Shown: one piece after another, positions 34,668 to 43,152 of the stretch
How the letters are laid out: each line of letters begins with the position of its first letter
How positions within the stretch are numbered: the stretch's first letter is position 1
From: Telmatospirillum sp.
GTDB lineage: Bacteria; Pseudomonadota; Alphaproteobacteria; Rhodospirillales; Magnetospirillaceae
NCBI GenBank assembly: GCA_031291415.1
Contig: JARLJB010000393.1
Span: forward strand, 41,512 to 105,511
Direction: 5' to 3'
Length of the DNA: 64,000 bases
The notes under the pieces: generated by a model
Told to the model about the DNA's origin: nothing
The model's input: only the letters and a program-made list of their open reading frames with translations
Database searches by the model: none
Position numbers and translations under genes: made by a program

Positions 34668-35195
34668 ATGCTCCGCGCTCTTGCGGTTGGAACGCTTTTG
34701 CTGACTTTGGCGCTGCTGCCAGGAACCGGCAAGGCGACGACGCTGAACGAGCTGAAAGTTGGAATTCGCATTGTCGATTTCATGGTCAGCCCGCCACGCG
34801 GGCCTACCCCGATTGCGCTGATCTATGATTCGCAGATAAAAACCTCTGTCGATGACGCACAATCCTTGCTGGCTTGGCTGGATGCGATCCCCGGAGGCGG
34901 AAAGACCGACCTGATTCCCTCACTGGTCGATATCCATCAACTGAACGATGATACCAACTTTCGCATTGGTTTTATTGCCGCAGGCATGGAACCGCATTAC
35001 GGTCGTATTCTCGATTACGCGCGGCGGAACCACACATTGACCATTTCGGCGGATCTGTCATGCGAACGGTCCGGAAAGTGTGTGGTCGGCGTAACCGGCG
35101 CACCGCGCGTCGAGGTGATTATCAGCCAACAGGCGGCCTCGGCCTGCGGCACCGAATTCACCGAGGCTTTTCGAATGATGGTGACGGAAAACTGA
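34668..35195 (+). CDS. YfiR-like periplasmic protein
   Basis: This 175-residue protein has an N-terminal signal (LLLTLALLPGTGKA). The mature part resembles the YfiR/DUF4154 group: a pattern of alternating strands, a pair of Cys (CERSGKC) and a late Cys, and an end FTEAFRMMVTEN. YfiR proteins are periplasmic partners that repress membrane signalling enzymes and respond to redox or envelope stress. The gene runs directly into a TonB-dependent receptor and a hybrid kinase, a neighbourhood I associate with this family. The family call is moderate because the core motif is divergent. Confidence 0.6.
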   Translation: MLRALAVGTLLLTLALLPGTGKATTLNELKVGIRIVDFMVSPPRGPTPIALIYDSQIKTSVDDAQSLLAWLDAIPGGGKTDLIPSLVDIHQLNDDTNFRIGFIAAGMEPHYGRILDYARRNHTLTISADLSCERSGKCVVGVTGAPRVEVIISQQAASACGTEFTEAFRMMVTEN

Positions 35196-37168
35196 AGACG
35201 CTTCGGCTTTCATGTCCGGTTGTTGTCGTAGCGGCGTTCGCTTTGGCGAAAGGTGCCCTGGCACAGGAACTTGACTATGGCGCCTATGAGCGGCTTTTCG
35301 GTGAACCGGTGACCATCAGCGCGACCGGCAAGCCCGAACGGTTGTCCGATACGCCGGTGCAGATGGCTCTCATCTCGGCCGACGATATCCGCCGCTCAGG
35401 AGCGCGCGACATTCCCACCCTGTTGCGGCGTTTGGCGGGTGTCGACGTCATGCATGGGTCGACGGCCAATGCCGACGTTGGCATCGGCGGCTTCATTCGT
35501 TCGCTTGCCAGCCAGGTGATGGTTTTGATCAATGGCCGACAGGTGTATTTCGATGCCTTTGGCGCTGTGTTTTGGTCATCGCTGCCGGTGGAACTGCAAG
35601 AAATCCGGCAGATCGAAGTGATCAAGGGGGCGCAGAGCGCTCTCTATGGCTTCAACGCCGTCGATGGTGTGATCAATATCGTGACCTTCGATCCGGTCGA
35701 CGATCCCATCAATGTCGTCACCGCCCGCGTCGGCAACCAGGCAAGGCGGGAAATCGCCGCGACGACCACGGTGTCGCCCGTCGAGGGCGCCGGACTGCGC
35801 CTCACGGTTGGCGGCGATCATGCCAACGATACCGGGATGATCACCAGAACCGCCATCGACAACGACTTCAAAAAAGCGGCCAACCGGCGGTCGGCGTCGT
35901 TGGACGCCAAGGCCACCTTGCCCGATGACAGCCAGGTGCGGATCGAGGCGTCGCACACCGATGTGTCGGGCCGGACCTTGGCTTACAACGCCTTTTTTGA
36001 TGCCCGCGTCGTGACGAATTCCGTGAAAGGCGATTATAGCGCGGACTCTTCTCTTGGCCGCTGGAACGCCACGGCTCACTACACCACCATCGACATGCCC
36101 TGGGTTTCGTCGGAGCCGGTTGGCGCGCAGCACAACAACGACAGCATGCTGGTCGCCCAGGTTTCCGACCTTTTCAAGCTTGGCGCAGTCGACAGTTTTC
36201 GCGTCGGCGCCGAGTACCGCGATGATCGGTTTTCCTCCTCCAGCCTGCAGGGCGGCACGGTGACCGGTGCTTTGATGTCATCGTCGCTGATGTGGGAACG
36301 CGAATGGTCGCCCTCGCTGTCGATGGTCAACGCCGTTCGCTATGATCATTTTCAGCTGGGGCGCAGCGGATTGGGCGGGGCTCGTGACTTTTACAGCAAT
36401 TCCGACTTCGATCGCGCCGTGATGGGCACCAGCGTCAACAGTGCGCTGATCGACAAGCTTGACGACGACGATACGCTTCGCCTGGCCTTCGGCCGAGGAC
36501 TCAAGCTGCCGTCGCTGGTCAACTTTGGTCAACCCGTTCGGTATCTTCCGAAGTACGCGAACGTTTTCCTTTCAGAAAACCCAAATCTCCTGCCGGTCGC
36601 GGTCTATGATGGGCGGATCGTCTGGGACCGTCGGATCTGGGACGCCACCACCGCCCGTATGGCGCTGTTCCATGACATGACGATGAAGTCCGTCGGCGCC
36701 GTCAGTCTTCTGGTCAACAAACGGCCGACGCTGTTCACGATGATGACCCCGGGATCGCTTACCAACGGCGTCGAGTTCGGACTCGACCATAAGGCCGAGG
36801 CCGGTTGGTCGTGGGGGGCGAACTACGTTTTGGATCGGTTGCACGAACATATGGACCAGGGACTGCGCAACAGCCTGCCGGAGCACAAGCTCAACCTCAA
36901 CATCGGTTACGCGTGGGGGGATTGGCAGGCCGATCTCTATGGGTCCTACACCTCGGCAACCAAAGGTGTCGTTTTGCAAAGCGGGACGCCGCCTATCGCG
37001 GCGGTCGGCACCATCAAGGCCCACAGCCAATTGTCGCCGCATCTGGCCTGGCAGGCCCGCGACAATGTCCGGCTGGAGCTTTCGGCGGAAAATCTGTGGC
37101 CGTATCAAGACTCGCTGCTGCAGAAGATGGAGACGAGCTATTATTTATCCGTGACAATCAGTTATTGA
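35192..37168 (+). CDS. TonB-dependent receptor
   Basis: About 658 residues follow a signal-like start (LKTLRLSCPVVVVAAFALAK, cleaved near GALAQ). The plug domain has VTISATGKPERLSDTPVQMA (TonB-box-like), RRLAGVDVM and IEVIKGAQSALYGFNAVDGV INIVT. A long beta-barrel follows, ending in LSVTISY with a C-terminal aromatic. It should import a ligand across the outer membrane or act as a signalling receptor. The reading frame has no ATG, GTG or TTG close to the signal peptide. It has a CTG at 35192 that overlaps the upstream TGA; otherwise the start is the ATG at 35060, deep inside the yfiR-like gene. Confidence 0.88.
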   Translation: MKTLRLSCPVVVVAAFALAKGALAQELDYGAYERLFGEPVTISATGKPERLSDTPVQMALISADDIRRSGARDIPTLLRRLAGVDVMHGSTANADVGIGGFIRSLASQVMVLINGRQVYFDAFGAVFWSSLPVELQEIRQIEVIKGAQSALYGFNAVDGVINIVTFDPVDDPINVVTARVGNQARREIAATTTVSPVEGAGLRLTVGGDHANDTGMITRTAIDNDFKKAANRRSASLDAKATLPDDSQVRIEASHTDVSGRTLAYNAFFDARVVTNSVKGDYSADSSLGRWNATAHYTTIDMPWVSSEPVGAQHNNDSMLVAQVSDLFKLGAVDSFRVGAEYRDDRFSSSSLQGGTVTGALMSSSLMWEREWSPSLSMVNAVRYDHFQLGRSGLGGARDFYSNSDFDRAVMGTSVNSALIDKLDDDDTLRLAFGRGLKLPSLVNFGQPVRYLPKYANVFLSENPNLLPVAVYDGRIVWDRRIWDATTARMALFHDMTMKSVGAVSLLVNKRPTLFTMMTPGSLTNGVEFGLDHKAEAGWSWGANYVLDRLHEHMDQGLRNSLPEHKLNLNIGYAWGDWQADLYGSYTSATKGVVLQSGTPPIAAVGTIKAHSQLSPHLAWQARDNVRLELSAENLWPYQDSLLQKMETSYYLSVTISY

Positions 37169-37174
37169 AAAAGA

Positions 37175-40021
37175 ATGGACGCGGAATCAACCGACTCTGT
37201 CATGCCGTCTGCCGATCGGATGCCCGATGCCGCCCGTGGCGGCCACGCCGGATCGATGGCGGAGTCCGGCCCGCGGCGCCGCCATCTGCAATTCGCTATC
37301 CGGGTTGGCTTGCTGCCGGCGATTGTTCTGCTGTTCGTCGGTTTGTTGTTCCAGGTTGGGACCTCGGTGCTGCGCAATCAGGAAACGGTCTTGAAGGCGG
37401 TCGTCGAGACCGACCTCGAAAGCATTTCCCGCCTTGCCAAGATCAACAGCCGGCTGCAGGCAACTAATGCCGAGATCTATCGGCTGATGACGTTGGTGGC
37501 GGCCCACGAGAAAATTCCCGATCTCCGAGACCAGGTGGACGCCTTCGGTCTCAGGATCGACAAGATCATTGTTGATCTCCATGACTACAGCGACCGGGAG
37601 CCGGCCGCCGCCAAGCAGGTTTCCATCGACGAGTTCATCCGCAATCTCGAACTGTATAAGGGAGCGATCTTGTGGGTCGGCTCCATGCTGGAGATTGATT
37701 TTCCAAGTGCGGTCGCCTTCATCACGCCGTTCAACCAGCATATCGATCGCATGTCGGCGCAACTGACGACGATCATTACCGTTTCCACCGAAAAGGCCAA
37801 TGAACGGGCCATCGAGGCGACCGGTGAACTGCATCAGGTGGCTAACGACTACCTGTTCGGCGCCGCCGCCGTCTGCATCCTGGTGTCGATCTTCACTTGG
37901 CGCATGGGCAAGCGCCAGGAACGCCTGTTCGTCACCACCGTCGAACTCGAGCGCATGGTGGCCGAACGGACCACCGCCTTGTTTGCCGCCAAGGAGCAGG
38001 CGGAGGCGGCAACCCTGGCCAAGTCGCAGTTCCTGGCCGCCATGAGCCATGAGATCCGGACGCCGATGAACGGCGTGATGACCATGGCCAAACTGTTGCA
38101 CCAAACCAAACTTGACCATGAACAGACGGGAATGGCCTCGGTCATTCTCGAATCGGCCAGTGCCCTGTTGACGATCATCAACGATATCCTCGACTTCTCG
38201 AAGATCGAGGCCGGCAAGATGGAACTGGAACACAGTCCGTTTTCACTGGTCACCCTGGTCGAGGAGGCCACCGAACTGTTGATGCCGCGTGCCGAGGAAA
38301 AGCAGCTGACGCTGGCCTGCTTCATCGATCCTGGGGCGCCCGACCACTTTCTCGGCGACCAGACCCGCCTGCGTCAGATTCTGCTCAACGTGATCGGCAA
38401 TGCGGTGAAATTCACCGAGACCGGTCATGTGCTCGTCGAGGCCAAGGTCGAGCAGCGCCCGGGTGGCGCTCTGCTTCGCTTTTCGGTCGTCGACACCGGC
38501 ATCGGCATCGCGCCCGACCAGCAGAAGCGTCTGTTCCGGCCGTTCGAACAGGCCGACAGCTCGACGGCCCGCCGCTTTGGCGGAACCGGCCTCGGCCTGT
38601 CGATTTGCCGCCGGTTGGTCGAACTGATGGACGGTGAGATCGGTATGCGGTCGACGCCTGCCGGCGGCTCGCTGTTTTGGTTCGATGTTCCTTGTGCTTT
38701 GGCCGAACAACCGGAACCGGTCGCCGATCGGCCCTTGGCTGGTTTGCAGGTTCTGGTGGCGGTGGCCGACGAGGATGTGGCGGCGATCTGGCGGCGCTAT
38801 CTCGAATACCATGGCGTGCGCGCGGCGGTCGAGATGTCCGCGTCCGGCGTTCTTGCCGCCTGTCGGGCGGCGGTGGGCAAGGGCGAATCCTACGACTTCG
38901 TCCTGATCGACAGCGAACTGGGTGGAGCCACCACCATCGACCTCGGCAGTACGCTTCTCCATGATCCCGGATTCGGGGGCGTCCGTCCCGTCCTGGTCGC
39001 CTCGCGGGCGCAACGATCGACGCGTCCGGAAGCCATTCGCCGCGGATTCGTGCGGACCATCACCAAGCCGATCCGTCGCGACGGCTTGGCCCTGACCCTG
39101 GCGACGGTAGCCGGCCGACGCCTGGGGCAGCCCGATTCTCCCGTCCCGGAGGAGCGCGAGACATCGCGTCTCGATTGGCGGCAGCCTGACCACGAGGAAG
39201 CCGCTGCGGTCGGAGCCTTGATCCTGGTGGCCGAGGACAATCCGACCAATCAGTTGGTGATGCAAAAGCTGATGAATCGTCTCGGCTATGTCATCGATCT
39301 GGCCGGCAATGGTCTTGAGGCCCTGGAGAAATTGCGGCAACAGCGTTACGGATTGCTGATCGCCGATTGCCACATGCCCGAGATGGACGGTTACGAATTG
39401 ACGACCCGGATTCGCGCCGAGGAAACCAAGACCGGCGACCATCTTCCGATTGTCGCGCTGACCGGCGATGCCTTGGTCGGCGCGGCGCAATATTGCTTCG
39501 ATATCGGCATGGACGATTATCTCAGCAAGCCGGTGGTCATCGATCTTTTGGACGCCACGGTTCAGCGGTGGCTGCCGGTTGCCGCCAGTCTGCGCCGGCC
39601 GGCCATCGTGGCGATGTCGGCGACCGTGGCGCGGGAGGCAAAAGAGTCTATCGCGCCGCCACCGCTGCCGGTCGCCAACGGCGAAGCTTCGGTTACCGTC
39701 GATCCGGCTTGTATCACCGAGGCCTTCGGCGGCTTCACCGAGGATGCCGTCGCCTTGCTGGAGCAATTCTTCATCAGCGCCAAAAGCGACATCGACGGTC
39801 TGAAGGGCGCACTGGCCAGCGGCGACGGGCTGGCCGCCCGCAAGACGGCGCATCACGCGGCGGGAGGCGCCAAGGGCATCGGCGCCGTGGAATTCGCCGC
39901 TGTCTGCTCGGCCATCGAGCGCGCCTTGGCGAATGGTTACGGTGTCGAGGATCTGGTCGGCCAACTGGAACCGGCCTTGGACCGCGCCCGCCACGGTTTT
40001 TCGGAGCTCACGTCAGCCTGA
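37175..40021 (+). CDS. Hybrid sensor histidine kinase with receiver and HPt domains
   Basis: This 948-residue kinase has two membrane helices (about 42-64 and 226-246) around a 160-residue periplasmic helical sensor. Next come a HisKA domain (His292 in [13 protein letters not shown]), an ATPase domain ([11 protein letters not shown]), a degenerate receiver-like domain (about 520-650), a full receiver with Asp731 in [13 protein letters not shown], and a C-terminal HPt domain with His893 in [12 protein letters not shown]. This is a complete phosphorelay in one protein. Only 6 bases separate it from the receptor gene, so both probably belong to one signalling operon with the YfiR-like protein. 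The output regulator is not in the window. Confidence 0.93.
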   Translation: MDAESTDSVMPSADRMPDAARGGHAGSMAESGPRRRHLQFAIRVGLLPAIVLLFVGLLFQVGTSVLRNQETVLKAVVETDLESISRLAKINSRLQATNAEIYRLMTLVAAHEKIPDLRDQVDAFGLRIDKIIVDLHDYSDREPAAAKQVSIDEFIRNLELYKGAILWVGSMLEIDFPSAVAFITPFNQHIDRMSAQLTTIITVSTEKANERAIEATGELHQVANDYLFGAAAVCILVSIFTWRMGKRQERLFVTTVELERMVAERTTALFAAKEQAEAATLAKSQFLAAMSHEIRTPMNGVMTMAKLLHQTKLDHEQTGMASVILESASALLTIINDILDFSKIEAGKMELEHSPFSLVTLVEEATELLMPRAEEKQLTLACFIDPGAPDHFLGDQTRLRQILLNVIGNAVKFTETGHVLVEAKVEQRPGGALLRFSVVDTGIGIAPDQQKRLFRPFEQADSSTARRFGGTGLGLSICRRLVELMDGEIGMRSTPAGGSLFWFDVPCALAEQPEPVADRPLAGLQVLVAVADEDVAAIWRRYLEYHGVRAAVEMSASGVLAACRAAVGKGESYDFVLIDSELGGATTIDLGSTLLHDPGFGGVRPVLVASRAQRSTRPEAIRRGFVRTITKPIRRDGLALTLATVAGRRLGQPDSPVPEERETSRLDWRQPDHEEAAAVGALILVAEDNPTNQLVMQKLMNRLGYVIDLAGNGLEALEKLRQQRYGLLIADCHMPEMDGYELTTRIRAEETKTGDHLPIVALTGDALVGAAQYCFDIGMDDYLSKPVVIDLLDATVQRWLPVAASLRRPAIVAMSATVAREAKESIAPPPLPVANGEASVTVDPACITEAFGGFTEDAVALLEQFFISAKSDIDGLKGALASGDGLAARKTAHHAAGGAKGIGAVEFAAVCSAIERALANGYGVEDLVGQLEPALDRARHGFSELTSA

Positions 40022-40037
40022 TTTCTTTCGCGCAATC

Positions 40038-40199
40038 CCGTCATTCCCGCGAAACAATCCCGTCATTCCCGCGAAAGCGGGAATCCACAACCGGCGGAAT
40101 TGCGCCCTGGCGCTGCGTGGATTCCCGCCTTCGCGGGAATGACGGGAGAACGGACAGAGATGTGAGCATGCCCAAGCGCTTTCGCGGGAATGACGAGGG
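40038..40199. repeat. Cluster of family-1 palindromes next to a GIY-YIG gene
   Basis: Four family-1 half or full palindromes (CGTCATTCCCGCGAAAGCGG type) are packed into 160 bases. One full double unit with spacer ACAACCGGCGGAATTGCG is nearly identical to that at 46650-46734. The last half-unit (40180-40199) ends 24 bases from the stop of the GIY-YIG gene. Confidence 0.85.
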
Positions 40200-40222
40200 T
40201 CCTGAATGTTACGTCTATGCCA

Positions 40223-40546
40223 CTAGCTGACGATATCCTGATAGACGTCCCGCCACTCGGGGTTGATGCTTTGGATTAACTCGATCTTCCAAGCCCTGTT
40301 CCACCGCTTCATCTGTTTTTCGCGCAGAATCGCATCCGGCATTGTTTCATGGAGTTCGTAATAGACCAGCATGTGAACGCCGTATTTCTTCGTGAAACCA
40401 TCCACAACGTTGCTCTTATGTTCCCAGACCCGTCGAACGACGTCATTGGTCACGCCGATATAGAGCGTTCCATTCCGTTTGCTTGCCATGATGTATAGAC
40501 ACGGACGCATGCTTGTTCGGATCGCACCGACACCCGTATTCGTCAT
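40223..40546 (-). CDS. GIY-YIG family endonuclease-like protein
   Basis: This 107-residue protein is a compact GIY-YIG domain: LYIMASKRNGTLYIGVTND gives the two signature triads. The catalytic Arg lies in VVRRVWEHKS, and the metal-binding Glu in LREKQMKRWNRAWK. It belongs to the small stand-alone group of about 90-110 residues found in many proteobacteria, whose role is unknown. The ATG at 40546 is formed by the terminal AATGACG of a family-1 palindrome. An internal ATG at 40510 gives a shorter form that still holds the whole domain. It lies between repeats, unrelated to the flanking kinase and fucose genes. Confidence 0.88.
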   Translation of the reverse strand: MTNTGVGAIRTSMRPCLYIMASKRNGTLYIGVTNDVVRRVWEHKSNVVDGFTKKYGVHMLVYYELHETMPDAILREKQMKRWNRAWKIELIQSINPEWRDVYQDIVS

Positions 40547-40569
40547 TCCCGCGAAAGCGGGAATCCATG
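40541..40569. repeat. Family-1 palindrome overlapping the GIY-YIG start codon
   Basis: CGTCATTCCCGC-gaaa-GCGGGAAT followed by CCATG. The complement of bases 40544-40546 is the ATG of the GIY-YIG frame. A 10-base inverted repeat, AATGTTACGT, lies beyond the gene on one side (40205-40214), and its complement lies beyond this palindrome (40577-40586). Confidence 0.85.
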
Positions 40570-40597
40570 CCGCGCACGTAACATTTCTACCGTTTTC

Positions 40598-41575
40598 TCA
40601 ATGCGCCTGCCCGCCGCGCACGCCCGGACCGGAAAGCCGGTCCAGGTACCAGCGATAGGTCTGCCGCAATCCGTCAAGCAGCGGGATCTTGCTTTGCCAG
40701 CCCAGCGCTGACAGTCGCGAGACATTCAGCAGTTTGCGGGGCGTGCCGTCCGGTTTGCTGCTATCGAAGACGAAGGAACCTTCGAAGCCGACCACCTGGG
40801 CGATGGCTTCGGCCACTTCGAGGATCGTCACGTCGACCCCGGTGCCGACGTTGATCGGCAGATCGTCTTCATAGTGGCGTAGAAGAAAGACGACCGCGTC
40901 GGCCAGATCGTCGACATGCAGAAATTCCCGGCGGGGCGTTCCTGTTCCCCAGATTTCGACCGTCTTGCCGCCCTCAACCTTGGCGCGGTGGATCTTGGCC
41001 AGCAGCGAGGGCAGGACATGCCCCCCGGTCAGGTCGAAATTGTCTTCAGGGCCATAGAGGTTTGTCGGCATGGCCGAGACAAACCGGCAGCCGTGCTGCC
41101 GGCGATAGGCCTGGCAGAGTTTGATGCCGACGATCTTGGCGATGGCATACCACTCGTTGGTGGGCTCGAGCGGGCCGGTCAGCAACGACTCTTCGTCGAT
41201 CGGCTGTGGCGCCAGACGCGGATAGATGCAGGACGAACCGAGAAACAGAAGTTTGCTGACGCCATTCTGGTAGGCGGCATTGATGATGTTTTGCTCGATT
41301 GCCAGATTGTCGGAGATGAAGTCCGCCGGGCGGCTTGCATTGGCATGGATGCCGCCGACGGTGGCGGCGGCAACGATGACGGCGTCGGGGCGTTGTTTCG
41401 CGGTCCATTCCTCCACCGCCGCCTGCCGGCGCAGGTCGAGGTCGCTGTGGCTGACGGAGAGGATTTCGCAAGGCTCCTGGTGTAACCGGCGGACGATCGC
41501 CGAACCGACCATGCCACGGTGACCGGCAACCCAGATCCGCTTGCCGGTAAGATCAAAGTCAGTCATGGCCGCCAT
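40598..41575 (-). CDS. fcl: GDP-L-fucose synthase
   Basis: This 325-residue SDR-type epimerase-reductase has the cofactor motif VAGHRGMVGSAI (17-28), a catalytic Ser in FLGSSCIYP, Tyr and Lys in EWYAIAKIVG, and the family stretches PTNLYGPEDNFDLTGGHVLP and WGTGTPRREFLHVDDLADA. It converts GDP-4-keto-6-deoxy-mannose to GDP-L-fucose with NADPH. The partner GDP-mannose dehydratase (gmd) is not in this window. The possible precursor enzymes ManB and ManC lie 20 kb away. Starts at 41575 or at the next ATG, 41566 (MTDFDLTGK), are both possible. Confidence 0.93.
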   Translation of the reverse strand: MAAMTDFDLTGKRIWVAGHRGMVGSAIVRRLHQEPCEILSVSHSDLDLRRQAAVEEWTAKQRPDAVIVAAATVGGIHANASRPADFISDNLAIEQNIINAAYQNGVSKLLFLGSSCIYPRLAPQPIDEESLLTGPLEPTNEWYAIAKIVGIKLCQAYRRQHGCRFVSAMPTNLYGPEDNFDLTGGHVLPSLLAKIHRAKVEGGKTVEIWGTGTPRREFLHVDDLADAVVFLLRHYEDDLPINVGTGVDVTILEVAEAIAQVVGFEGSFVFDSSKPDGTPRKLLNVSRLSALGWQSKIPLLDGLRQTYRWYLDRLSGPGVRGGQAH

Positions 41576-41721
41576 CGTCTGTCTTCAGGTCCTCGTTCGC
41601 TGTTTTCATGAAGCCGGTTGCCACCGGCCGGCCTGCAGGATGCGTCGCCCGAGCGGAAAAGTCGACCGGCGTTTTCGTCCAGGTCCCTTGTGTGCTGGTC
41701 AATCCGCGTACAGTTGTTAAT

Positions 41722-42168
41722 ATGGCAACCGCTTCCAGTTCTATTTTTTTCGTCGAGGTGTGGCGGGTGCTCGGACGTGGTCTTAACCCTGCGCGATTTG
41801 TGGCGCTGCTCGACGAGTTTCGGCAAAAGGTGACCCAGGAACGGGTTGCGGCCCGAATCCAAGAGGTCAAACAGGACGAACTGATTGCCCTGGTGAAGCT
41901 GCAAGCCGAACTGAAGGCCCGCTATCTGGTTGCCGTACTCGATCTGATCGCTCCCAACCTGACCGATATCGAAGGGACCGTCACCGAGGCGCGGCATTAC
42001 CGCGAGTTGTCCGAAGAGGTTGGAAAGGGAATCCAGTCGGTGGTCGACGGCGTCGTGGCGCGGGAAATATCAATGGCCGGATTGGAATTCGGTGTCGAGT
42101 TTTCGCCTGAAGTCGAAGAGGCTATCGAACGCTTCGTTGCGGAAAATCATATCGATGGCGACGCCTGA
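41722..42168 (+). CDS. Hypothetical helical protein
   Basis: This protein has 148 residues from the ATG at 41722. A longer frame starts at 41608, but the extra part lacks protein character. The sequence opens MATASSSIFFVEVWRVLGRG and is then largely helical, with a basic stretch (LDEFRQKVTQERVAARI), a possible coiled coil, and an acidic C-terminus (EVEEAIERFVAENHID). No signal peptide or membrane helix is seen. I do not recognise the family. It is divergent from fcl. Confidence 0.6.
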   Translation: MATASSSIFFVEVWRVLGRGLNPARFVALLDEFRQKVTQERVAARIQEVKQDELIALVKLQAELKARYLVAVLDLIAPNLTDIEGTVTEARHYRELSEEVGKGIQSVVDGVVAREISMAGLEFGVEFSPEVEEAIERFVAENHIDGDA

Positions 42169-42252
42169 CAGGGGCGGGACAGTGAATTGACCTGCCGTTC
42201 GGTAAAAGTCCCTCGGCCCTGCGCGGGTATCGAGACCTGTGAATTAAATTGA

Positions 42253-42345
42253 AAGTGGCACCGGCCTCTGTGCCGGTGTTCGCCGCAAAGCGGCGAGAAT
42301 CCATGCTTTTGACTTCGGCCGGTCACCGGCGCGGATGCCACTACT
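42253..42345. repeat. Dispersed CACCGGCGTC repeat, diverged copy d
   Basis: AGTGGCACCGGCCTCTGTGC then CGGTGTTCGCCG lie on the left, and CCGGTCACCGGCGCGGATG then CCACT on the right. It is a weaker, mutated copy of the family seen at 1994 and 60017, placed between two convergent genes. Confidence 0.65.
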
Positions 42346-42376
42346 TTTCCACAGCCTCCATCCGCCCGCTTGGCGA

Positions 42377-42709
42377 TCAAGCCCCCGTCGCGGGACAGTC
42401 GTCTTCCTGGGTGGCGGAGCCGAACAGCAGCCGGTAGGTCTCGGGATCGTAATAGCGCATCAATTGCTTGACGAAGACCGCTGGCGCCATGCCCAGCGCT
42501 TCGGCCCAGCGTTCGTAGCGATCCGGCGGAATGCGGCCGCGGCCGACTTCGAGCTGGGAAATGAAGGTGTAATACTCAACGCCGACGCGTTCCGCCAACT
42601 GCCGCTGGGTCATGCCGGAGTGCTCGCGCAATTCCTTGAGCCATTTGCCGGCCTCGCGGCGCAGCTTCTGGACATCATGGCCTGCGCTTTGTTGCGGGTG
42701 GGCATACAT
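42377..42709 (-). CDS. XRE-type helix-turn-helix protein
   Basis: This 110-residue protein has an N-terminal helix-turn-helix of the Cro/CI type: WLKELREHSGMTQRQLAERV, then EYYTFISQLEVGRGRIPPDR, with a short C-terminal helical part (AVFVKQLMRYYDPETYRLLF). It probably binds DNA as a small transcriptional regulator. It is divergent from the type I secretion operon, which makes control of that operon a reasonable guess. No operator was identified. Confidence 0.82.
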   Translation of the reverse strand: MYAHPQQSAGHDVQKLRREAGKWLKELREHSGMTQRQLAERVGVEYYTFISQLEVGRGRIPPDRYERWAEALGMAPAVFVKQLMRYYDPETYRLLFGSATQEDDCPATGA

Positions 42710-43152
42710 CGAACCAAATCCTCATCAAAGGGCGACTGACATTAGCACCTAGGATAGGCTAAGATTTTTGTGATGTACAGATGTTGCTGTACGTGCGACA
42801 TTTCAACCTCCTTCCGGCTTGCCGGTGGGAAGAAAACGCCCCTGCCCCGTGGAAACGGAATCGCTTGCTTCCTCTTGACGCAATGAGTAGTGTCCGCCTC
42901 GCTCAAAGTATGGTGGGAGTGTCTGTCCCGGACAAGCTTTCGGCTTGCCGAACGGGCTTTGGAATCGAACCGACGAAGTTTGTCCTGGCGTGCCGTCCGA
43001 CCGCGATTTCCGGAGAGGCGGTCGAGGACGTGTTTTCGTCAATCGGGTTGAACAGTAACATCCTTACTGGTCGAAGGCCGGACCGCGCGACGGGGGGGTG
43101 CCAGGCTGCTCTCAAGCGGCGTCTGGAGCGAGACGTTAGAGGTAATTGACGC
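42710..43152. other. Intergenic region upstream of the type I secretion operon
   Basis: This 443-base gap separates the divergent XRE gene and the secretion ATPase gene. A 122-codon plus-strand frame (42781-43149) has Arg/Cys-rich low-complexity content and is unlikely to be real. TTGACG at 42875 is a possible -35 element without a clear -10. The region probably holds the operon promoter and regulator sites. Confidence 0.45.

Noticed and set aside
40038..40199. Possible CRISPR array because of repeated palindromes with short spacers
   Set aside because: Repeat spacing is irregular, orientation alternates, the spacer is itself conserved in other copies, and no cas gene is present.
42781..43149. 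A 122-codon plus-strand frame before the type I secretion operon
   Set aside because: Composition is Arg/Cys/Leu-rich and irregular, there is no ribosome site, and the position suits a promoter region.
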